Part shown: positions 1-4,083 of the stretch, in pieces
Numbering within the stretch: the first letter of the stretch is position 1
Layout: every line of letters begins with the position of its first letter
NCBI GenBank assembly: GCA_028717105.1
Contig: JAQUOM010000090.1
Span: forward strand, 1 to 6,446
Direction of reading: 5' to 3'
Origin: Candidatus Omnitrophota bacterium
Lineage (GTDB): Bacteria > Omnitrophota > Gorgyraeia > Velamenicoccales > Velamenicoccaceae
Length of the DNA stretch: 6,446 nucleotides
Notes under the pieces: model-generated
The model's database searches: none
What the model was told of the DNA's origin: nothing
Seen by the model: the letters and a program-made list of their open reading frames with translations, nothing else
Position numbers and translations under genes: made by a program

Positions 1-75
1 GTCCCGGGCATGGGCATGTTGAGCATGGGCCAAAACATGCGCGAGACCTGCGAGGTCGAGGAGTTTCACTATTAG
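1..75 (+). CDS. 3' end of an unidentified gene (partial)
   Basis: The first frame is open from base 1 to a TAG at 73-75 and gives 24 residues ending in EEFHY. The visible tail is rich in methionine (four Met in the first 13 residues, in a GMGMLSMGQNM context) and has one cysteine. I do not recognise the family, and the tail is too short to assign a function. A hairpin with a T-run begins about 30 bases after the stop, which supports this frame as the end of a transcribed gene. Methionine clustering might hint at metal binding, but that is speculation from 24 residues. Confidence 0.5.
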   Translation, partial: VPGMGMLSMGQNMRETCEVEEFHY

Positions 76-105
76 ACTGCGAAACCGGAGAGTCTTGTCA
101 GAAAG

Positions 106-130
106 CACGCCGCAAGAGGCGGGTTTTTTT
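106..130 (+). terminator. Short intrinsic terminator after the partial gene
   Basis: A short stem, CGCC (108-111) pairing with GGCG (118-121), is followed by a run of seven T (124-130). The stem is only 4 bp, so termination may be leaky. The position, about 30 bases after the stop codon at 75, fits an intrinsic terminator. Confidence 0.55.
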
Positions 131-173
131 GTCGGACGATGCTTCGTTACCAGAGGATGCGGCGCCCAAAATT

Positions 174-204
174 TTGTTGCTAAAAATTTAGCGGTTTTAT
201 AAAA
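174..204 (+). promoter_or_regulatory. Probable hsp20 promoter with palindromic spacer
   Basis: TTGTTG (174-179) and TATAAA (198-203) are spaced 18 nt apart in an AT-rich island between GC-rich flanks, as in a sigma70-like promoter. The spacer holds the perfect inverted repeat GCTAAA-AA-TTTAGC (179-192). Ten-bp palindromes also cover CAAAATTTTG (168-177) and TTTTATAAAA (195-204). A repressor bound to the spacer palindrome would block RNA polymerase. No CIRCE element (the HrcA operator common at heat-shock genes) is present. The transcription start would be near 210, leaving a leader of about 76 nt. Confidence 0.5.
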
Positions 205-244
205 TTATAAAAGACGGCTGTTGCAAGGCCGCAGAGAGAAAAGG

Positions 245-266
245 CGGGCGCCGCAGCCGGCGCCCG
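245..266 (+). promoter_or_regulatory. GC-rich leader hairpin upstream of hsp20
   Basis: A perfect 9-bp stem (245-253 with 258-266) closes a CAGC loop and ends 10 nt before the GGGGG Shine-Dalgarno at 277-281. A weaker stem, CGGC/GCCG (215-218 with 228-231), lies upstream. Both would be in the 5' leader. The Shine-Dalgarno is not in a helix, so this does not look like a classical ROSE or fourU thermometer. It may stabilise the mRNA or position the ribosome site. Confidence 0.5.
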
Positions 267-286
267 GGAAACGAAAGGGGGTGCAT

Positions 287-916
287 ATGAAAAACAAAAT
301 AATCTGGGGTGCTGTCCTTATTTTAGCGGCGGCTTTTCTCCTTGAGAATGCGTATTTAATGGGCAGGCGCAGCGGAGAAAAAGCCCGGCAAAAAAACGTC
401 GTTGTGCAGTATCAGCCTTTTCCTGTGCCGAGGCCGTTTGAAAACAATCCCGCTATTTTTATGGATTCCCGGGCCAGGGAAACTCTTGACGAGATGAACA
501 GGCTGCAGGAGAGGATGCAGCGCCTCATGGATAATAGTTTTTATGCGCGGCCGGACCAAAGAAATATCCAGAACCGTCCGTCTTCTTCCGGCCAGAGTTT
601 TTCCGATACGGATACCGCTTATATCGTGAAAGTCAGCCTGCCCGGCTTTGAGAAGAAAGACATCCGCGTCCGCGTGGAGGGAGGGCAGCTGGTGGTGTCG
701 GCCGAAACGAAGAAGGATGAGGTGAAAAAAGACGGGGATTCCTATGCGCAGGCGTCGCGTTACGGAGATTTTTTGAGCACGTTCATGCTGCCGCAGGACG
801 CCCGGGCCGATCAAATAACAGCGGAACATAAGAACGGGTTGTTGACGATCACGGTCCCCAAAATGAAAGATCGTAAAATGCGTCCGTCAAGAATAACGAA
901 GATCGTCGTCAAATAG
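287..916 (+). CDS. Membrane-anchored small heat shock protein (Hsp20/alpha-crystallin family)
   Basis: Small heat shock proteins are ATP-independent holdases that keep unfolding proteins soluble. This one has 209 residues. It has an N-terminal hydrophobic segment (about 5-19) followed by RR, K and R residues, then a linker with a probable helix (about 60-83). The alpha-crystallin domain (about 104-194) contains Y112-IVKVSLPGF, a conserved RYGDF segment (158-162), and the AxxxxGLLTITVP signature (179-191). An I-V-V (206-208) near the end resembles the C-terminal IxI/V oligomerisation motif. Most bacterial Hsp20 proteins are cytosolic and about 140-160 residues, so the hydrophobic N-terminus is unusual. 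It could be a membrane anchor or an uncleaved signal, and the sequence does not settle which side of the membrane the domain lies on. I chose the ATG at 287 because GGGGG sits 5 nt upstream and the hydrophobic segment begins at once. An upstream TTG at 221 only adds a basic leader that includes the hairpin. The family call is secure; the location is inferred. Confidence 0.9.
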   Translation: MKNKIIWGAVLILAAAFLLENAYLMGRRSGEKARQKNVVVQYQPFPVPRPFENNPAIFMDSRARETLDEMNRLQERMQRLMDNSFYARPDQRNIQNRPSSSGQSFSDTDTAYIVKVSLPGFEKKDIRVRVEGGQLVVSAETKKDEVKKDGDSYAQASRYGDFLSTFMLPQDARADQITAEHKNGLLTITVPKMKDRKMRPSRITKIVVK

Positions 917-993
917 GCACGGCTTCGATTTCGCTGGAAGAGAAAAAAGCGTTGCGCGCAAGATTCAAATCTTTGATTGACAAGGCCCTTTAA
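877..993 (+). pseudogene. Possible coding remnant without a start codon
   Basis: Frame 1 is open from 877 to the TAA at 991-993. Its second half reads like protein (SLEEKKALRARFKSLIDKAL), with alternating charged and hydrophobic residues as in an amphipathic helix. It overlaps the end of hsp20, has no ATG, GTG or Shine-Dalgarno at a suitable place, and its end overlaps a promoter. It may be the tail of a lost gene or chance. I assign no function. Confidence 0.2.
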
Positions 994-1005
994 ACGAGTT
1001 ATAAG
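977..1005 (+). promoter_or_regulatory. Strong sigma70-type promoter for the zinc-ribbon gene
   Basis: A perfect TTGACA (977-982) and TATAAG (1000-1005, five of six consensus bases) are separated by exactly 17 nt. Transcription would start near 1012. Just upstream is a short palindrome, AAGATT-CA-AATCTT (960-973), four bases from the -35 box, where a regulator could bind. This is one of the best promoter matches in the window. Confidence 0.7.
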
Positions 1006-1016
1006 GAAACATAGTT

Positions 1017-1102
1017 ACGTTGATGGGAACCGTCGGGAAGGCGCGGCGGCCCAGGTGGCACGTGCCTGTCGGTTGGCAGGCGAAAGTGCCGAAACCGAAC
1101 GT
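1017..1102 (+). ncRNA. Structured 5' leader, possible three-way junction
   Basis: The leader between the promoter and the zinc-ribbon gene can fold compactly. A closing helix pairs ACGTT (1017-1021) with AACGT (1098-1102). A second helix pairs TGGG (1024-1027) with CCCA (1050-1053) and, past an AA bulge, CCGTCG (1030-1035) with CGGCGG (1044-1049, one GU pair). A third helix begins at the next base: GGT/ACC (1054-1056 with 1094-1096), GGCAC/GTGCC (1057-1061 with 1086-1090) and GCCTGTC/GGCAGGC (1064-1070 with 1075-1081, one TG pair), closed by a GGTT loop, with small internal loops. All pairings were found by eye. I know of no named riboswitch that it matches. It could be a cis-regulatory RNA, a small RNA, or a stabilising leader. 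The Shine-Dalgarno at 1118-1127 lies just outside the fold. Confidence 0.45.
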
Positions 1103-1129
1103 CGAGTGTAGTGAGACAAAGGAGGAGTT

Positions 1130-1297
1130 ATGGCGTTTCAGGGAGGTCGTGGGGGATGGAGTGATCGGCCACGCGAGATGCACAAAGCGGTTTGTTCGGA
1201 ATGCAAGAAAGAGTGCGAGGTTCCTTTCAAGCCCAGCGGCGATCGTCCGGTCTATTGCAAAGAGTGTTTTTCAAAGCGCAAAGATGGCGGTCGGTAA
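1130..1297 (+). CDS. CxxC-x17-CxxC zinc-ribbon microprotein
   Basis: This 55-residue protein has C22-x2-C25 and C43-x2-C46 with exactly 17 residues between the pairs, the spacing that defines the CxxC-x17-CxxC family (TIGR04272-type, related to small zinc-ribbon proteins). The four cysteines should bind one zinc ion; an extra Cys29 is present. The N-terminus is Gly/Arg-rich (MAFQGGRGGW) and the end is basic (SKRKDGGR), which suggests nucleic-acid binding, but the role of the family is not established. It has a strong Shine-Dalgarno (AAAGGAGGAG, 1118-1127), its own promoter (977-1005) and a long foldable leader, all signs of a well-expressed single gene. The terminator at 1391-1426 closes the unit. 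The family assignment is secure from the cysteine spacing; the molecular function is unknown. Confidence 0.88.
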   Translation: MAFQGGRGGWSDRPREMHKAVCSECKKECEVPFKPSGDRPVYCKECFSKRKDGGR

Positions 1298-1390
1298 AAG
1301 AAAGCCGCAATTTACGCCTGCCTCGCTAAAAGAAGAGAAAGCAAAAGCGACGTAAGTGGGGTGGCTGATTTCATACCGAAAACGGAAAAT

Positions 1391-1426
1391 ATTTGGGCGG
1401 GTCGAAAAGGCTCGCCCAAATTTTTT
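1391..1426 (+). terminator. Strong intrinsic terminator between zinc-ribbon gene and glycosidase
   Basis: A perfect 9-bp stem (ATTTGGGCG at 1391-1399 with CGCCCAAAT at 1413-1421) can be extended inward by GC and GU pairs, and runs directly into six T (1421-1426). It lies 93 bases after the zinc-ribbon stop. The T-run ends only 13 nt before the start codon of the next gene, so it either ends the upstream message or acts as an attenuator for the glycosidase. Confidence 0.85.
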
Positions 1427-1439
1427 ATCTCCATCATTT

Positions 1440-2546
1440 ATGATGCGACGCCTGTTGTTCTTCTTGTTTTTGTTGTTCTCGCTGCCGTTTCCCGCCGAAG
1501 GCGGGGGGCCGGGGCGCGACTCTCTTTTCGTCACGGTCCTGCAGGACCCGCCCGTCCTCTCCAGCCGCCGGCAGATCGAAAGGCTTATCGATTTTTCGAA
1601 ACAGGCGCAGATCGATATCCTCTTCGTGCAGATCTACCGTTCCAATGAGGCGTGGTTTGCTTCGACGATCGCCGACTCGTCCCCTTATGAGGCTTCTCTG
1701 GAGCTTGTTGGCGAAGACCCTTTGCGCCTTCTTATTTCAAAGGCCCATGCCGCCGGCATCCGGGTTTATGCCTGGTTGAATTGTTTGAGCCTCGGCAACA
1801 ACAAAAACGCAAGGCTTTTGAAAAAATACGGGCCGGATATCCTGACCCGGAACCTCAAGGACAAGGCAAAGATCGAAGATTACAAGATCGACAGCCAGTA
1901 TTTCCTGGAGCCGGGAGACCTGCGGGTGCGCCGGGAACTTTCGGGGATAGTCGGGGAGATACTGCGGGCCTACCCGGAGCTCGACGGCATACTTTTTGAT
2001 TATGTGCGTTATCCCGATCCACAGCCTGATTACGGCCATACGCAGATGAACCGTGAGCGTTTTCAGCAGGCGACGGGCCGCCGGGTCGTCGAAAAGAATG
2101 ATGCGGCCTGGAAGGATTGGAAACGCCGCCAGGTGACAGAGGTGCTGGAAGGATTGACGGCCGCCGCGCATGCCTTGCGGCCGCAGATCCGGGTCGCTGC
2201 GACAGGATGCGCCCCCTGCGTCCGGGCGCTTGAGGAAGCTTTTCAGGACTGGCCGTCCTGGCTCGACCAGGGCCTCGTAGATTTCGTCGTTTTCATGAGC
2301 TATTCTTCCGACCCTGAAGAGTTCGCAGGATTTATCGCCGGAGCGAAAAAAGAGACGCAGGACCTCGGCAAGACGATGATCGCCGTCCCGGCTTATAAAT
2401 TGACGGGTTCTGCGCCGACATTCGGGCGGCAGATGCGCCTGTGCCGGGAGGCGGACAGCGGCGGTTGTGTGGTTTTTCATTACGGCAGCCTGCTTGAAGA
2501 TCCCGCCCTTGCCCGTTTTCTCACAGACGAGGACACCGGGCCCTGA
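1440..2546 (+). CDS. Secreted GHL10-type glycosyl hydrolase, DigH-like
   Basis: This 368-residue protein has a signal peptide (MRR, a Leu/Phe-rich core at 5-15, and a likely cleavage site near AEG at 19-21), then a TIM-barrel of the glycosyl-hydrolase-like 10 family (PF02638). Family landmarks are GIRVYAWLN (106-114), FLEPGDLRVRREL (155-167) and DGILFDYVRYP (182-192), and, later, a WLDQGLVDFVVFMSY strand. E. coli DigH (YddW), in this family, cleaves peptidoglycan glycan strands stripped of their peptides, so a cell-wall role is reasonable. Several cysteines occur after the barrel midpoint (GCAPC). The stop is 11 nt before the RlpA-like gene, so the two are probably cotranscribed. I chose the ATG at 1440 (1443 is equally possible) because the signal peptide starts there. 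A GTG at 1356 would translate through the terminator hairpin. No Shine-Dalgarno precedes 1440. Family secure; substrate inferred. Confidence 0.85.
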   Translation: MMRRLLFFLFLLFSLPFPAEGGGPGRDSLFVTVLQDPPVLSSRRQIERLIDFSKQAQIDILFVQIYRSNEAWFASTIADSSPYEASLELVGEDPLRLLISKAHAAGIRVYAWLNCLSLGNNKNARLLKKYGPDILTRNLKDKAKIEDYKIDSQYFLEPGDLRVRRELSGIVGEILRAYPELDGILFDYVRYPDPQPDYGHTQMNRERFQQATGRRVVEKNDAAWKDWKRRQVTEVLEGLTAAAHALRPQIRVAATGCAPCVRALEEAFQDWPSWLDQGLVDFVVFMSYSSDPEEFAGFIAGAKKETQDLGKTMIAVPAYKLTGSAPTFGRQMRLCREADSGGCVVFHYGSLLEDPALARFLTDEDTGP

Positions 2547-2557
2547 AAGGATCCCCC

Positions 2558-2950
2558 ATGAGATATTTTCATTTGAGGGAGGAACAACGGATCGTCCTGG
2601 TAACGGTCCTGGCGGTCCTTTTTGCTTATGCGGCCATGGAGATCCATGATCGATACAGCACGACAGGAATCGCCTCCTGGTATGGGAAGCGTTTCATGGG
2701 CAGGGCAACGGCCAGCGGGGAAATCTTCGACCCGGAAAAGATGACGGCCGCTCACAGGCGTTTGTCGATGGGCAGTATCGTGCGCGTGACGGAATTAAAA
2801 AACGCAAGGCAGGTCACGGTCAGGATCAATGACAGGGGGCCGTATATCCCCGGCCGCATCATCGATTTGTCGCGCGCCGCTGCGCGGCAATTGGGAATAT
2901 TGGAAAGAGGTCTGGCCTGGGTCAGGATCGAGGTCATAGGAAAAGAGTGA
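2558..2950 (+). CDS. rlpA: RlpA-like lytic transglycosylase, membrane-anchored
   Basis: RlpA enzymes cut peptidoglycan glycan strands; the Pseudomonas aeruginosa enzyme acts only on strands without stem peptides and is needed for daughter-cell separation. This 130-residue protein has a membrane anchor (about 12-28), then a double-psi beta-barrel with the full family signature: G37-IASWYG, RATASGE (49-55), M62-TAAHRRLSMG with the conserved His66, and VTVRINDRGPY with the conserved Asp92, followed by GRIIDLSRAAARQLGI (99-114). It is shorter than typical RlpA: there is no lipobox and no C-terminal SPOR domain, so it must be targeted by its anchor or a partner. AAAGGA (2546-2551) overlaps the stop of the glycosidase gene and lies 6 nt before the ATG, showing translational proximity in one operon. 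The family is clear; rlpA is used as a family name, not a proven ortholog. Confidence 0.87.
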   Translation: MRYFHLREEQRIVLVTVLAVLFAYAAMEIHDRYSTTGIASWYGKRFMGRATASGEIFDPEKMTAAHRRLSMGSIVRVTELKNARQVTVRINDRGPYIPGRIIDLSRAAARQLGILERGLAWVRIEVIGKE

Positions 2951-2955
2951 AACTT

Positions 2956-3011
2956 CGCCGGTATGTCTGTCGAAGACAAGCGGGCAGGCAGGCCGGCGGC
3001 TTCTTTTTTTT
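2956..3011 (+). terminator. Probable terminator after the glycosidase-rlpA unit
   Basis: CGCCGG (2956-2961) can pair with CCGGCG (2993-2998), enclosing a smaller hairpin TGTCT/AGACA, and is followed by GCTTC and eight T (3004-3011). The loop is long, so the structure is not ideal, but the T-run after a GC-rich stem directly downstream of the rlpA stop fits a terminator. Confidence 0.5.
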
Positions 3012-3035
3012 GAGGTTTCACGCAGACGTTCGACG

Positions 3036-3075
3036 GTCCGTGAGAGATATTTATTCTCTCGCGGGTAAACTTTTT
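3036..3075 (+). promoter_or_regulatory. Stem-loop upstream of the LTxxQ-like secreted protein gene
   Basis: Bases 3036-3047 pair with 3055-3066 in a stem of up to 12 bp (GAGAGA/TCTCTC core with flanking GC and GU pairs) around a TATTTAT loop. Five T follow at 3070-3074. It may be a second, backup terminator, or a leader hairpin of the next gene, whose start is 46 bases further on. I could not identify a clear promoter in the rest of this gap. Confidence 0.45.
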
Positions 3076-3111
3076 CATGGGCCGGGACGTCTAACGGGAC
3101 GAGGGGGAGCT

Positions 3112-3966
3112 ATGAGATATACCATCGTCCTGAGCCTGGTTTTCGCCTGCGTCGTGCCGTTGGTTGTGCCGGCGCCCGGTTATTGCCGGCAGGACCGGGA
3201 GCCGGAGTCCCGGAAGCTGCGCGAGGACATCCAGATCGTCAACCTTCTGAATAACCTGGAGCTGTCCCGCGAACAGGCGCAATGGGTCATCGCGAGGGCC
3301 AAAGAGGTCCGGCGCCTTCGCGACAGCCTGCAACAGAAGGCGGTCTCGTCCGAGGCGGTTTTGGCCGATTCTTACGCCGTGATCAAAAAACAGGTCCAGG
3401 CCGGCCGGGTCGTCGTGGATCAGGACGATGCCCGGCGTTTCCATAAGATCAAGACGGAGCTGGAGGGTGCGTTCCATCAGGCGCAGGCCAGGACCGAAGA
3501 GATCGCCGTGGAAGTGGAAGGGTGCCTGGAGCCGTATCAGCTTGCGGCCCTCGACGCCTATCGGCCTTGCGTGATCCCTGTTGTTTCGGAAGGCCGGATC
3601 GGCCAGGCAGGTTCTTCAGACGGTATCTGTCGTCTCCTGGAACGCGCCCAACGCATGCCTTCGGTGACATTTGACCGCAAAAAGAAGGAGTTGGCCGCCT
3701 TTGTCGTCGAGAAGCTCAAGATCAGGAGGGCTGTGACCCGGGCAGAAGAAACGTCTTTGCAGGACAAAGTCCTGGCGGCGCTTGAGGAGGCCCGGTCGAT
3801 GGACCCTGCAGATTTTGAGATCCGGAAAGCCGCGCTTGCCGACAAGCTTTCCGAAGAAGTCTTGCCGGAGAGGCGCGACATCTCCCGTCGGGACAAGATC
3901 AAGACCTTCCTGCTTTCCTCGAATGTCATCTCGCTTCTTGAAGAAAGATATGGCCGCCTGACATAA
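3112..3966 (+). CDS. Secreted helical protein with two LTxxQ-like motifs, function unknown
   Basis: The 284-residue product has a signal peptide (hydrophobic 5-22, likely cleaved near 24-26) and is then almost wholly charged and helical. Two motifs resemble the paired LTxxQ signature of the Spy/CpxP periplasmic chaperones: L51-SREQ55 and L139-EPYQ143, separated by a long amphipathic helix, which is the spacing of that fold. The second motif runs into YRPCVIP (150-156). Residues after about 157 form a second helical region of about 125 residues with no counterpart in Spy, which is about 160 residues in E. coli. Cys138, Cys153 and a later Cys in DGIC could bind metal or form a disulfide. GAGGGGGA (3101-3108) lies just before the ATG at 3112. 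A GTG at 2947 would add 55 residues without signal-peptide character and run through two hairpins, so I reject it. The Spy-like relation is suggestive only; alternatively it is an unrelated coiled-coil protein. Confidence 0.75.
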   Translation: MRYTIVLSLVFACVVPLVVPAPGYCRQDREPESRKLREDIQIVNLLNNLELSREQAQWVIARAKEVRRLRDSLQQKAVSSEAVLADSYAVIKKQVQAGRVVVDQDDARRFHKIKTELEGAFHQAQARTEEIAVEVEGCLEPYQLAALDAYRPCVIPVVSEGRIGQAGSSDGICRLLERAQRMPSVTFDRKKKELAAFVVEKLKIRRAVTRAEETSLQDKVLAALEEARSMDPADFEIRKAALADKLSEEVLPERRDISRRDKIKTFLLSSNVISLLEERYGRLT

Positions 3967-4038
3967 CGTCCTATGATGTCATGTGTTGACATGCGCCTTT
4001 TTCTGCGTTAAAAAGAAGGAAGGGGTTCGGTATGACAT
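3959..4038 (+). promoter_or_regulatory. Promoter and operator-like repeats of the ferritin-VIT operon
   Basis: TTGACA (3986-3991), 17 nt, then TAAAAA (4009-4014) forms a plausible promoter with a start near 4021. The -35 box is overlapped by a perfect inverted repeat, ATGTCA-N5-TGACAT (3976-3992). The half-site TGACAT recurs at 3959-3964, within the stop of the upstream gene, and at 4033-4038, downstream of the predicted start. This is typical operator layout for a dimeric repressor, and iron-responsive control would fit the gene, but the repeats do not match the Fur box I know. Confidence 0.55.
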
Positions 4039-4070
4039 TTTCTATGGACGCACCGTCATTCATCCCATGA
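4032..4070 (+). CDS. Possible leader peptide of 12 residues
   Basis: ATG at 4032 follows a strong Shine-Dalgarno (AAGGAAGGGG, 4016-4025) at 6 nt spacing and reads MTFSMDAPSFIP then TGA. The stop overlaps a second ATG (4067, sequence ATGA) that opens a 7-codon frame ending at 4090, whose TGA overlaps the start region of the ferritin-VIT gene at 4084. The best ribosome site in this region therefore belongs to the tiny ORF, not the large gene. Translational coupling is possible; so is chance. There is no evidence of conservation. Confidence 0.3.
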   Translation: MTFSMDAPSFIP

Positions 4071-4083
4071 GCGAAGCCGAGAC

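Noticed and set aside
74..95. Inverted repeat AGACT/AGTCT after the first stop codon
   Set aside because: Only 5 bp with a 12-nt loop and no T-run; likely chance.
3..188. Open frame 3 across the start of the window
   Set aside because: It runs through a terminator hairpin and T-run, and has no start codon; frame 1 ending at 75 fits better.
221..286. Upstream TTG extension of the Hsp20 protein
   Set aside because: It has no ribosome site and consists of the GC-rich hairpin region; the ATG at 287 has GGGGG at 5 nt.
1020..1355. 111-codon frame overlapping the zinc-ribbon gene
   Set aside because: It runs through the leader hairpins, has no ribosome site, and overlaps the well-supported 55-residue zinc protein in another frame. 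Its lysine-rich tail after 1297 looks protein-like, but there is no sign of a frameshift because the zinc protein ends in a normal way.
1737..2480. Long antisense open frame (247 codons) opposite the glycosidase
   Set aside because: The plus strand carries clear GHL10 motifs throughout, and the antisense translation has no recognisable domain; it is a by-product of GC-rich codon usage.
2947..3111. Upstream GTG extension of the LTxxQ-like secreted protein
   Set aside because: It would place 55 residues before an obvious signal peptide and translate through two hairpin/T-run elements; the ATG at 3112 has a good ribosome site.
3997..4015. CTTTTT/AAAAAG inverted repeat downstream of the LTxxQ-like gene
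   Set aside because: All but one pair are A-T, with no following T-run, so it is not a credible terminator; it lies in the promoter spacer of the next operon.
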